From JAUXLW01 sp964195005 (GTDB lineage Bacteria > Actinomycetota > Acidimicrobiia > Spongiisociales > SHLN01): a DNA stretch of 12,537 bases. Every line of letters begins with the position of its first letter. Position 1 is the first letter of the stretch. The position numbers and the translations under genes were made by a program. Below, in pieces: positions 6,762 through 12,537 of the stretch. The stretch spans positions 1 to 12,537 of the forward strand of contig CAXMOO010000135.1 in assembly GCA_964195005.1 (NCBI GenBank). The letters are read 5' to 3'. Below the pieces are notes generated by a model. The model saw only the letters and a program-made list of their open reading frames with translations. It was not told the origin of the DNA and ran no database searches.

Positions 6762-7613
6762 ATGCCCACCGAAACGTCCGGCTTCGGCTCCGGCAAACGC
6801 GAAAGCCACGACGCGACCGCCTACTACAGCCGCCGCATGAATTCGCACGACTCCGGCGAGGTGGGCGAGCCTGTTGAACCGCCAACCCAGATCCTCGATC
6901 AGCTTTATTGCCAGAGCTCTGAATCTATGGACCAACTGCCGGACAACTGCGTTTCGTTGATGGTCACCTCACCGCCATACAACGTGGGCAAGGAGTACGA
7001 CGAGGATCTCGCCATCGACGAATATCTTGCATTGCTCAAACGAGTATTTGCCGAGACCTATCGGGTGCTCGAGCCTGGCGGTCGGATCGCAGTCAACATC
7101 GCCAACCTTGGACGCAAGCCCTATGTGCCGCTCAACCACTACGTGGCAGGGCTTCTCGGAGACCTCGGCTACATGTTGCGGGGCGAGGTCATCTGGCAGA
7201 AGGCCAAAGGGGCGGGAGGGTCCTGTGCCTGGGGCTCATGGAAGTCGGCCGTCAATCCCACTTTGCGCGATGTCCACGAATACATAATCGTCGGTTCCAA
7301 GGAATCCTTCGGGCGGGTTCGTCGCGGCGAGAGCACCATCGAACGCGACGAGTTCATGGAGGCCACCACTTCGATCTGGTCGATGGCAACCGCCTCCGCC
7401 AAGCGCATCGGCCATCCGGCCCCGTTTCCGGTGGAGCTGCCCCGGCGTCTAATAGAGCTGTACACCTTCACCGGCGACCTCGTCTTGGATCCATTCATCG
7501 GCTCTGGGACCACAGCCGTGGCCGCCAGGGAGGCAGGCCGGCATTACGTGGGCTACGACACGAGCCAGGAATACATCGAGCTGGCTGCTGAACGACTGGC
7601 CGAGCTGAAATAG
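6762..7613 (+). CDS. orphan DNA methyltransferase, N4-cytosine/N6-adenine type (beta-class order)
   Basis: A 283-residue SAM-dependent DNA amino-methyltransferase. The catalytic motif TSPPYN (69-74) comes first and the SAM-binding motif DPFIGSGTT (243-251) last, which is the beta-class order. Other family features are GGRIAVNIANLGRKPY (107-121), AWGSWKSAVNP (156-166), HPAPFPVELP (218-227) and VGYD (263-266). SPPY is common in N4-cytosine enzymes but also found in N6-adenine ones, so the modified base is open. The recognition sequence cannot be read from the protein. The N-terminal TSGFGSGKRESHDATAYY resembles a conserved head of actinobacterial relatives, which favours the ATG at 6762 over the one at 6837. 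No restriction endonuclease or specificity subunit is next to it, so it is probably a solitary regulatory methyltransferase. A repeated AAGTCG element lies just upstream. Confidence 0.93.
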   Translation: MPTETSGFGSGKRESHDATAYYSRRMNSHDSGEVGEPVEPPTQILDQLYCQSSESMDQLPDNCVSLMVTSPPYNVGKEYDEDLAIDEYLALLKRVFAETYRVLEPGGRIAVNIANLGRKPYVPLNHYVAGLLGDLGYMLRGEVIWQKAKGAGGSCAWGSWKSAVNPTLRDVHEYIIVGSKESFGRVRRGESTIERDEFMEATTSIWSMATASAKRIGHPAPFPVELPRRLIELYTFTGDLVLDPFIGSGTTAVAAREAGRHYVGYDTSQEYIELAAERLAELK

Positions 7614-7623
7614 CCCCTGCCTT

Positions 7624-7764
7624 GGGTTCCCAGCAACGGCGAATGTGTGCGCCCCTCCCTTGCGGAGGGATCGGAGGTGGGTGGTTCCCAACAAGGCGTC
7701 CGTATTCTTTCTCCTCCACCACGGAGTGGGGGAGGTTGGGAGGGGGGTGGACCCAACAAGGGCG
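7624..7764 (+). repeat. three degenerate copies of an 18-bp word separated by hairpins
   Basis: Copies are GGGTTCCCAGCAACGGCG (7624-7641), GTGGTTCCCAACAAGGCG (7681-7698) and GTGGACCCAACAAGGGCG (7747-7764). Each of the last two is preceded by a hairpin: CCCTCC/GGAGGG at 7653-7669 and CTCC/GGAG at 7714-7726, both with five-base loops. The unit is therefore a hairpin plus G-rich arm plus CCCAACAAGG, repeated about every 60 bp. It looks like a REP-type intergenic repeat; its genome copy number is unknown. Confidence 0.5.
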
Positions 7765-7900
7765 GTTGTGAGGGAGCTTGACTCCGCGAGACGATGGTTG
7801 CCTGGCGATGGGCGCCGTCGCGTGGTGCCCGCCAACGCACCCTTGTGTCCGGCCTTGTATGAATTGAGGGCTTGATGAGCGCGATACCTGATTGTGTGTC

Positions 7901-7923
7901 AACGATCTTTTGTGGTGATCGTT
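7901..7923. promoter_or_regulatory. 7-bp perfect inverted repeat
   Basis: AACGATC (7901-7907) and GATCGTT (7917-7923) surround a nine-base T/G-rich loop. On the plus strand a short pyrimidine run (TCTCTC) follows. It could be a distal terminator of the methyltransferase transcript or an operator-like site; nothing decides between them. Confidence 0.25.
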
Positions 7924-7979
7924 TCTCTCAGGGTGCCGTTGGTGGTTTGAGACCCACCCCTGCTCGCTTCGCTCGCTCT

Positions 7980-8021
7980 CCCCTCCCACTCCGCTGCGAA
8001 GACTCCACTGCGCGGGAGGGG
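7980..8021. repeat. inverted repeat CCCCTCCC/GGGAGGGG with internal direct repeats
   Basis: CCCCTCCC (7980-7987) and GGGAGGGG (8014-8021) are perfect 8-bp arms around 26 bases. Read on the minus strand, the inside holds two near-identical words, CGCAGTGGAGT and CGCAGCGGAGT. The flank at about 7961-7978 is a CTCGCTTCGCTCGCTC repeat. It resembles the hairpin units at 7624-7764 in opposite orientation and may be the same repeat family. Confidence 0.4.
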
Positions 8022-8022
8022 T

Positions 8023-8042
8023 CCGGACCTTTCGGTTTCCGG
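8023..8042 (-). terminator. hairpin with GAAA loop after pdxH
   Basis: Four bases past the pdxH stop, the minus strand reads CCGG-AA-ACC-GAAA-GGT-CCGG: a seven-pair stem with a two-base bulge, closed by a GNRA tetraloop. No U-run follows, so termination may be factor-dependent, or the hairpin may protect the 3' end. Confidence 0.4.
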
Positions 8043-8046
8043 CATG

Positions 8047-8667
8047 TCAGGGAGCGAGTCTCTCGATGATCCAGTTGCCGGCCTCTCGACGGTACCGGAG
8101 CCGGTCGTGGAGTCGATCGGGTTGGCCTTGCCAGAACTCGATCGTGGCCGGTGCCACCCGAAAGCCACCCCAGTGACGAGGACGCAGGGCGGGGTCGCCG
8201 GTCTCCTGTTCGATGCGTGCAAAGTTGCTTTCCAGCTCGGCCCGGCTTGCGAGGACCTCACTTTGGGGGGAGGCGGATGCCGCGATCTGCGCTCCCCGCG
8301 GCCGGGACGCGAAGTAGGCGTCCGACTCGTCGCTTGTTACCCGGGCGGCTGCGCCCACGATCCGCACCTGGCGGTGCAACTCCAGCCACACAAAGCACAG
8401 CGCCACATTGGGATTAGCGGCAATCTCGCGGCCTTTCTGGCTCTGGTAATTGGAGAAGAAGACGAACCCCGACTCGTCGAAGTGCTTGAGCAAGACCACC
8501 CGGGCGGAGGGGTGCTCATCGACGGCAGTGGCCAACGTCATGGCGTCGGGTTGAGCGATGCCGCTGGCGTGGGCTTCGTTGAACCATTTCTTGAACTGGG
8601 CCAGGGGATCAGGGTCGAGGTCCTCCTCGAGCAGTGGCGGGCTCGAGTGGTCGTCCCGCGCGATCAA
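8047..8667 (-). CDS. pdxH: pyridoxamine/pyridoxine 5'-phosphate oxidase
   Basis: A 206-residue FMN enzyme oxidising PNP or PMP to pyridoxal 5'-phosphate, in the PLP synthesis and salvage pathway; cytosolic homodimer. Visible signatures are the FMN region RVVLLKHFD (56-64) and SNYQSQKG (72-79), YFASRPRGAQIAA (118-130), the PLP-site stretch HWGGFRV...EFWQG...RLHDRLRY (165-192), and the family C-terminus RLAP (203-206). Length is normal. The start is a TTG at 8667, whose last two bases are the first two of the TGA that ends the upstream lipoprotein gene (TTGA), so translation is probably coupled. No earlier start codon is close in this frame and the family's core begins shortly after it. It is the last gene of the apparent hflX - lipoprotein - pdxH transcript and is followed by a hairpin. 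Confidence 0.95.
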   Translation of the reverse strand: MIARDDHSSPPLLEEDLDPDPLAQFKKWFNEAHASGIAQPDAMTLATAVDEHPSARVVLLKHFDESGFVFFSNYQSQKGREIAANPNVALCFVWLELHRQVRIVGAAARVTSDESDAYFASRPRGAQIAASASPQSEVLASRAELESNFARIEQETGDPALRPRHWGGFRVAPATIEFWQGQPDRLHDRLRYRREAGNWIIERLAP

Positions 8668-9317
8668 CGCGGCGCCACTTCGACAAAGGTACCGATGACG
8701 TCGACGGCCCTGCCAGCCTCGAAGTCATAGAAATCGATCGGTGAAATGAGGGTGAAAGTAACCAACGTGCCCTGGCTGACCGTTGCTTCCTGTCGCTGTA
8801 CCACCTCGAATCCATCGAATGACTCGACATAGGCGAACCAGCGCGAGGGATTCTCGATGACCGTGCCTGTTCCATGATTGAGCAGCTGGAAGTCCACAAC
8901 GAACGCCGCCAGATCGTCCTGGAGTTGGGCGACATGCTCGTCGAGAGCGAAACCGTCTTCCGCCGGGCTAATGGCAATGGAGAAGTAGCTGGGGGGAAGT
9001 CCCTGCGAGGAATGGTCTTGCACAAAGCCGGCACCCGGGTTGGAGAAATCCGGATCCGGTAGCCAGGAATCCTCGAGGACGATGGTGAAGATCCTGTCCT
9101 CGTAGAGGATCTGTCTGGTGCCCGGCAAGGTGGAGCTCGTGGTCGAGGAGGTGACTGTCGTGGTCGTTGTGGTGGTGGTTGAGGCGGTGGAGGTTGTGGT
9201 CGTAGCCTGCACGGAGACGGATGTGGTGGGGGATTGGGTGGTGGCGGAGGTCGTGGGATCGGCCGCGCCGCTGCAAGCGGCAGCGACGAGAGCCACTATC
9301 AGGACGAGGGAGCGCAT
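8664..9317 (-). CDS. putative lipoprotein with threonine-rich linker
   Basis: A 217-residue exported protein of unknown function. It begins MRSLVLIVALVAAACSG: a short positive N-terminus, a hydrophobic core and a lipobox-like VAAAC, predicting lipidation at Cys15 and anchoring on the outer face of the membrane. Residues 22-63 are a Thr/Ser-rich linker with a run of eight threonines, a likely flexible spacer. Residues 66-217 form a compact, probably beta-rich domain with aromatic-containing strands (FTIVLEDSWLPDP, YFSIAISPAEDGF, FAYVESFDGF, GTLVTFTLI); it vaguely recalls PsbP/DUF1795-like folds, but I cannot assign it. The ATG at 9317 is set by the signal peptide; no SD is seen. It lies 41 bp after hflX and overlaps pdxH at TTGA. 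The grouping does not reveal its role. Confidence 0.8.
   Translation of the reverse strand: MRSLVLIVALVAAACSGAADPTTSATTQSPTTSVSVQATTTTSTASTTTTTTTTVTSSTTSSTLPGTRQILYEDRIFTIVLEDSWLPDPDFSNPGAGFVQDHSSQGLPPSYFSIAISPAEDGFALDEHVAQLQDDLAAFVVDFQLLNHGTGTVIENPSRWFAYVESFDGFEVVQRQEATVSQGTLVTFTLISPIDFYDFEAGRAVDVIGTFVEVAPR
9129..9254 (-). repeat. low-complexity Thr/Ser codon tract in the lipoprotein gene
   Basis: This 126-bp stretch encodes residues 22-63, mostly Thr and Ser using varied ACN codons, so it reads as a G/T-rich near-repeat on the plus strand. Such tracts can change length by slippage; the antisense poly-Val frame here is a by-product. Confidence 0.6.
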
Positions 9318-9358
9318 GGGCGGGGAGTGTAGGAGCAGGCCGGCGAAAGGTGAATGAA

Positions 9359-10813
9359 TCAGATTCGGTATTCAGCGAAGGACGCCAGCGTGGCCCGGGG
9401 ACCCCGAACCTTGAGGTGGGTTGCTTCGGGCTCGAAAGTCTCCTCGAGCACTTCGGCATGCTGATGGAGGGCCGCCACCACCTCGCCGTGATCGTAAGGA
9501 ACGACGAAGGCAGCCACGATGTGGTCGGCTCGCTTGGCCTCCGCCAGTTCGGTCCGCAGGCGCTCGAGCCCGAGGCCTTCGAGAGCCGATACGCCAATCG
9601 CCGGGTCGTACAGGGCGAGAAGGCGTTGCACGACATGCGGCTCGACCAGGTCGATCTTGTTGAAAACCAGCAACTCGGGGATTCCCCGGGCGTCGATCTC
9701 GGACAGCACGTCGTGCACTGCGGAGATCTGTCGCTCCGGCGCCACGTCGGACGCATCCACAACGTGGAGGAGTAGGACGGCCTCGGACACCTGCTCGAGG
9801 GAGGATCGAAAGGCTTCTACCAACTCATGGGGGAGCTCCCGGACGAAGCCGACCGTGTCCGACAACAGGACGGTGCCGGCCTCGAGCTCCAGCCGTCGCA
9901 CGGTGGGATCCAGTGTTGAGAAGAGCTGATTCCCGGTGAGGATGTCGGCATCGGTGAGGGCGTTGAGAAGCGAAGACTTCCCGGCGTTGGTGTAGCCGAC
10001 CAGAGCCACGGTGGTGATGTCGGATTGCAGGCGAGCCTTGCGCTGGGTGCGACGGACTTGCCCGATGTGGCGGAGCTCCCGCTCCAGCTTGGAGATGCGG
10101 GTAGCGATTCTTCTGCGATCGGTCTCCAACTTGGTTTCGCCGGGACCCCGCGTGCCAATGCCTCCGGCCAACCGGCTGAGGGTTATTCCCCTCCCCCGAA
10201 GACGGGGCATCCGGTAACGGAGCTGAGCCAATTCCACCTGCAGCATGCCAGCCCTGGAGCTGGCATGCTGAGCGAAGATATCGAGTATGAGGGCCGTGCG
10301 GTCGACCACATCACAACCAAAGACCGCCTGCAGGTTTCGTTGTTGAACCGGGCTCAGTGAGTTGTCGAATACAACAACGTCGATGTCGGCTGCCGTCGCT
10401 TCACGGGCCAGGTCCTCGGCCTGGCCCTTGCCGATGAAAGTCGCCGGATCGATGCGATCGCGGCGCACCAGGCGAGAGCCTTCTGGGTCCGAGCCGGCCG
10501 TCAGCGTTAGCTGCCCCAGCTCTTGCAGGGAAAGGTCTGCCTCGAGCTCATGTCTTCCCTGACTGATAACGCCTACGAGGAACGCGCGCTGCCGCTCAAT
10601 CCCGAGGTCGGCCTCGGTGGCTGTGAGACGACGGCGTCTGCGGCCTTCCGAGGTCAAGGTGAAAGCCGCCGTTGGTGGCAGTGCGGCGCTGGCGAAGGTT
10701 GCCCGGTCAATGTGCTCCTGGGGGGCTCTCGGTTGGGGAAGTACGGCTCCATGGTATTCCGGTTTCCGGGTGACTGCCTCGTCTAACCTCTTGAACCGGG
10801 AAGGAGTTTTCAT
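9359..10813 (-). CDS. hflX: HflX-type ribosome-associated GTPase
   Basis: A GTPase that binds the 50S subunit and is known in other bacteria to split stalled ribosomes under heat or antibiotic stress. From the ATG at 10813 it has 484 residues. The N-terminal HflX domain includes DRTALILDIFAQHA, the Gly-rich linker (about 207-234) contains GGIGTRGPGETKLETDRR, and the G domain has G1 GYTNAGKSS (273-281), G3 DTVGF (319-323), G4 NKID (385-388) and G5 SAL (409-411). The start is uncertain: the ATG at 10813 shares CATG with the start of the divergent plus-strand gene and has no SD. A TTG at 10657, giving about 432 residues and starting just before the conserved ERQRAFLVGV, would leave room for divergent promoters. 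Coding-like composition continues upstream of 10657. It is the first gene of the hflX - lipoprotein - pdxH group. Confidence 0.93.
   Translation of the reverse strand: MKTPSRFKRLDEAVTRKPEYHGAVLPQPRAPQEHIDRATFASAALPPTAAFTLTSEGRRRRRLTATEADLGIERQRAFLVGVISQGRHELEADLSLQELGQLTLTAGSDPEGSRLVRRDRIDPATFIGKGQAEDLAREATAADIDVVVFDNSLSPVQQRNLQAVFGCDVVDRTALILDIFAQHASSRAGMLQVELAQLRYRMPRLRGRGITLSRLAGGIGTRGPGETKLETDRRRIATRISKLERELRHIGQVRRTQRKARLQSDITTVALVGYTNAGKSSLLNALTDADILTGNQLFSTLDPTVRRLELEAGTVLLSDTVGFVRELPHELVEAFRSSLEQVSEAVLLLHVVDASDVAPERQISAVHDVLSEIDARGIPELLVFNKIDLVEPHVVQRLLALYDPAIGVSALEGLGLERLRTELAEAKRADHIVAAFVVPYDHGEVVAALHQHAEVLEETFEPEATHLKVRGPRATLASFAEYRI
10241..10270 (-). repeat. perfect 12-bp inverted repeat inside hflX
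   Basis: CAGCATGCCAGC (10241-10252) and GCTGGCATGCTG (10259-10270) are exact reverse complements with a six-base loop. The element encodes the QHASSRAGML part of the conserved FAQHA..R.G.LQVELAQ region of HflX. It is the strongest stem I found in the window. Confidence 0.7.
10784..10789 (+). promoter_or_regulatory. possible -10 box of the MoaD-CdsA-like gene
   Basis: TAACCT fits TAnnnT and lies 22 bases before the ATG at 10812. It sits inside a 6-bp inverted repeat CCGGTT (10759-10764) / AACCGG (10794-10799). No good -35 hexamer is seen, so this is weak. Confidence 0.2.
10801..10806 (+). promoter_or_regulatory. Shine-Dalgarno site of the MoaD-CdsA-like gene
   Basis: AAGGAG lies five bases before the ATG at 10812. 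It fixes that start and excludes the longer open frame beginning at 10617, which would translate antisense to hflX. Confidence 0.8.
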
Positions 10814-11807
10814 GGCACGGTTGCGCCTGTTCGCAGGACTGCGGCAGGCTGCCGGAACCGGTGAGGTGGAGCTGGATGGGGGTTCCGTAGGCGAGATCCT
10901 CACCGAAGCGGCGGCTGCCTACGGGCCTGACTTTGAGCGGGGCCTGGCCAATGCCAAGGTGTGGGTCAACGGCGAGCCCGCCGACGATGCCACTCCGGTG
11001 ATGCCGGGCGACGAAGTGGCTCTCCTGCCGCCTGTTTCGGGTGGGACCGCTCCGGCCGTGGAGGCGCCGGCTACTCAGCTGGCTGTTTTGCCGCTTTTAG
11101 CCTGGGCCGCCTTGCTGGCAGCCAATCTGGGCTCGGAGCGATGGTTCGCGATCCTCGTTGTGGGGGTGGCAGGCGCCTGGGCCTGGGATGTCTTCGATCA
11201 GGCTGCCTCCCGGGGGAGTGGGATGACTCGCTGGCCGACGTTGCTTTCCATCGTGGGAGCCGTTGGGGCCGCCTGGACCTGGGGCTCGGAAGGATTGGGA
11301 GTTGCCCTGGCAGGAGGCATATTGCTGACGTTGAGCTGGGGAATTTTCGACAAGTCAATGCGGACGATCGAATCGGTTGGAGGAGCCTTGCTGGTCACGG
11401 TGGTCTCCTCTACCGGCGTCGGCGCACTGGTACTTATCCGGTTGGGATCGTCCCATGCCGAGAGTCGCATCACCTCGCTCCTGTTGATGTTGCTGGTGGC
11501 CAACGTCGTTTTGTGGGTCCGGCTTGGCTCGGATGCACAGGGCTTTATGGACCCGCACACTTCGGCAGCTCTGGCAACCCTCATTGCCGGGGTGGCCACG
11601 GGTGTCATTTGGGATACGTCATTGATAGCCATGGTGATCGGGGCTGCGGCTGTGGCCTCTGCTTTCCTGGCCGGCAGGGCCTTCGGTTCGGCAGTCCGCA
11701 CCGGCGACCTCTATCTAATGCAGCGATTGCCCGGCGTGCTCGTGCCGCTTGACAGCGCAGCCCTGGCAGCCGCTCTGTACTGGGTTACACTGGCCCTGGT
11801 CGCATAA
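10812..11807 (+). CDS. fusion of a MoaD/ThiS-like domain with a CdsA-like membrane domain
   Basis: A 331-residue predicted membrane protein. Residues 1-78 form a beta-grasp MoaD/ThiS-like domain: RLRLFAGLRQAAG, then VWVNGEPADDATPVMPGDEVALLPPVSGG, closely matching MoaD, including the terminal Gly-Gly (77-78). In MoaD that pair is the C-terminus, activated and thiocarboxylated; here the chain continues. Residues about 88-331 contain roughly eight hydrophobic segments. Near the end, RTGDL...MQRLPGVLVPLDS resembles the CdsA (phosphatidate cytidylyltransferase) tail, where one expects GDL...KR...KD..LPGHGG.LDR.DS; the KD, HGG and DR elements are missing, so catalysis is doubtful. The ubiquitin-like domain is near certain; the CdsA relation is a motif-level inference and other membrane families are possible. 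The start is fixed by AAGGAG. A hairpin follows the stop. The role is unknown. Confidence 0.85.
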   Translation: MARLRLFAGLRQAAGTGEVELDGGSVGEILTEAAAAYGPDFERGLANAKVWVNGEPADDATPVMPGDEVALLPPVSGGTAPAVEAPATQLAVLPLLAWAALLAANLGSERWFAILVVGVAGAWAWDVFDQAASRGSGMTRWPTLLSIVGAVGAAWTWGSEGLGVALAGGILLTLSWGIFDKSMRTIESVGGALLVTVVSSTGVGALVLIRLGSSHAESRITSLLLMLLVANVVLWVRLGSDAQGFMDPHTSAALATLIAGVATGVIWDTSLIAMVIGAAAVASAFLAGRAFGSAVRTGDLYLMQRLPGVLVPLDSAALAAALYWVTLALVA

Positions 11808-11809
11808 AT

Positions 11810-11824
11810 CGCTGAGGGTCAGCG
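11810..11824. terminator. perfect hairpin after the MoaD-CdsA-like gene
   Basis: CGCTGA (11810-11815), GGG, TCAGCG (11819-11824): a perfect 6-bp stem two bases after the TAA. There is no T-run, and the next plus-strand gene starts 35 bp later, so it may attenuate read-through rather than stop it fully. Confidence 0.4.
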
Positions 11825-11858
11825 CCAACTTGCCGATGACGTCTCTGCCATTACGCTA

Positions 11859-12537
11859 ATGAAGTTGATGTTCGTTTTTCGCGGCTATCGCCCCTGGTTT
11901 GCATCCTTGCTGATCCTCGCCCTGTTGGCTGTCAATCTCCCAGCGGTGGGCCAGGTGTCGCGAGACGAGTTGGATGAGGCGCGTCGGCGACGCGACGAGG
12001 CCAGCGCTCGGCTAGACGATGCCGTGGCTGTGTACGACACGGTCTACGGTGAGCTGGCAACGGTCACATTCCGCCTCGGCGAGTTCGAAGATCGCATCAC
12101 GAGCTATGAGTCGGAAATCAGAGACCTTCACAACCTGGTCCAGGACCAGGCGATCGCCGCCTTCAAAGCGGGAAATGTCAGTGATGTCGGCGTCATTTTC
12201 GGCGTTGACAGCCTCACCGAGCTGATTACCGGCCGCCAGTTCCTCGAACGGGCTGCTCAGCAAGAGTTATCGCTCCTCGACCGCCTCAGCAGCGTGCGCA
12301 ACGGCTTGGAGGCGACGCGAGAGCGTCTGCTGGAAGACCAGCAACGTTTTCTCGAGTTGGAAAAGGAACAGGGCGATTTGGTGACCGAGATCGGTTCCCT
12401 TTTCGGGGCGCTGGAGACCGAATTCGAGGAGTTGCGAAGTGAGTTCGAGGAGGCCGAGCGTTTGCGCCGCGAAGAGGAGCGCCGCAAGCGTCTGACCGCT
12501 CTGGCGCTGCTCGAGGGTGCCGCAGCCGGAGCCAGTG
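11859..12537 (+). CDS. secreted coiled-coil protein, probable CwlO/RipA-type peptidoglycan hydrolase N-terminal part (3' end outside window)
   Basis: The frame is open to the right edge, giving 226 residues. Residues 1-31 look like a signal peptide: positive MKLMFVFRGYRP, then SLLILALLAVNLP, with possible cleavage after AVG (29-31). Residues 33-95 and 125-215 are heptad-like, Glu/Arg/Leu-rich coiled coils. Between them, AAFKAGNVSDVGVIFGVDSLTELITGRQFLERAA (100-133) matches the conserved hinge of actinobacterial CwlO/RipA/PcsB-type proteins (AY..G..D....L....S..DLL.R...L..I). Such proteins usually end in an NlpC/P60, CHAP or M23 catalytic domain, which would lie to the right of this window, and work in daughter-cell separation. 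An ATG at 11868 is an alternative start; neither has a clear SD. The catalytic type cannot be told from here. Confidence 0.8.
   Translation, partial: MKLMFVFRGYRPWFASLLILALLAVNLPAVGQVSRDELDEARRRRDEASARLDDAVAVYDTVYGELATVTFRLGEFEDRITSYESEIRDLHNLVQDQAIAAFKAGNVSDVGVIFGVDSLTELITGRQFLERAAQQELSLLDRLSSVRNGLEATRERLLEDQQRFLELEKEQGDLVTEIGSLFGALETEFEELRSEFEEAERLRREEERRKRLTALALLEGAAAGAS

Larger units (their letters stand above)
7614..8046. other. 433-bp intergenic region with G/C-rich hairpin repeats, no credible gene
   Basis: Between the methyltransferase and pdxH stops I see no reading frame with family resemblance. The short open frames here are proline-, arginine- and glycine-rich and follow the repeats. 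The region holds three related copies of a GGTTCCCAACAAGGCG-like word, C/T-rich and G/A-rich hairpin arms, a 7-bp stem at 7901-7923, a G-rich tract at about 7728-7750, and a long inverted repeat at 7980-8021. The two flanking genes converge on it. Confidence 0.6.

Noticed and set aside
7728..7750. Canonical four-run G-quadruplex
   Set aside because: The G-runs do not give four separated GGG tracts with loops of at least one base; only an imperfect version could form.
7624..7764. CRISPR array
   Set aside because: Only three imperfect copies with unequal, mutually similar spacing; the intervening DNA is itself repetitive, unlike unique spacers, and no cas gene is present.
7645..7875. 76-codon plus-strand frame in the repeat region
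   Set aside because: Its sequence is dictated by the hairpin repeats, and it lacks an SD or any protein motif.
9118..9357. Poly-valine plus-strand open frame
   Set aside because: It is simply the antisense of the threonine-rich linker of the lipoprotein.
8968..9762. 264-codon minus-strand frame across hflX and the lipoprotein gene
   Set aside because: It is in another frame of two convincing genes and is His/Arg/Ser-rich without family resemblance.
10617..10811. Upstream extension of the fusion gene to 10617
   Set aside because: The AAGGAG before 10812 and the MoaD-like start MARLRLFAGL fix the start; the extension is antisense to hflX and Arg-rich.

Overview
This is a 12.5 kb, GC-rich bacterial chromosomal window. 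It most likely comes from an actinobacterium, and an Acidimicrobiia-like lineage is my best guess. The reasons are inference from gene families: a LuxR regulator of the actinobacterial type, a DUF1876 (Rv1738/Rv2632c-like) small protein, an orphan methyltransferase with a conserved G-x-G-K-R-E-S-H-D-A head, a lipoprotein with a long threonine linker, and a coiled-coil CwlO/RipA-type secreted protein. No rRNA, tRNA, CRISPR array, transposase or phage gene is visible.

Layout. (1) 2-979, plus strand: the 3' end of a large LuxR-type regulator, entering from the left edge. (2) 980-1296: a convergent gap with two hairpins and a possible minus-strand redoxin gene remnant with one frameshift. (3) 1297-5401, minus strand: glgB (glycogen branching enzyme) followed 61 bp later by an APC-family permease fused to two universal-stress-protein-like domains. 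(4) 5486-6298, plus strand: pheA, divergent from glgB. (5) 6334-6579, minus strand: a DUF1876 small protein with a clear Shine-Dalgarno site. (6) 6762-7613, plus strand: an orphan beta-class DNA methyltransferase, with a repeated AAGTCG motif and hairpin just before its start. (7) 7614-8046: about 430 bp without a gene, filled with G/C-rich hairpin repeats. (8) 8047-10813, minus strand: an apparent operon hflX - threonine-linker lipoprotein - pdxH, the last two overlapping at TTGA. (9) 10812-11807, plus strand: a MoaD/ThiS-like ubiquitin-fold domain fused to a CdsA-like membrane domain that appears to have lost its catalytic residues. (10) 11859 to the right edge, plus strand: the N-terminal half of a secreted coiled-coil protein, probably a peptidoglycan hydrolase or its regulator.

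Most of this is ordinary housekeeping: glycogen synthesis, phenylalanine synthesis, PLP salvage, ribosome-associated GTPase and cell-wall turnover. The unusual items are the MoaD-CdsA-like fusion with an internal Gly-Gly, the start codons of hflX and the fusion gene sharing one CATG, a perfect 12-bp inverted repeat inside hflX, the orphan methyltransferase with its candidate operator, and the repeat-filled gap. I see no complete new defence or mobile system.
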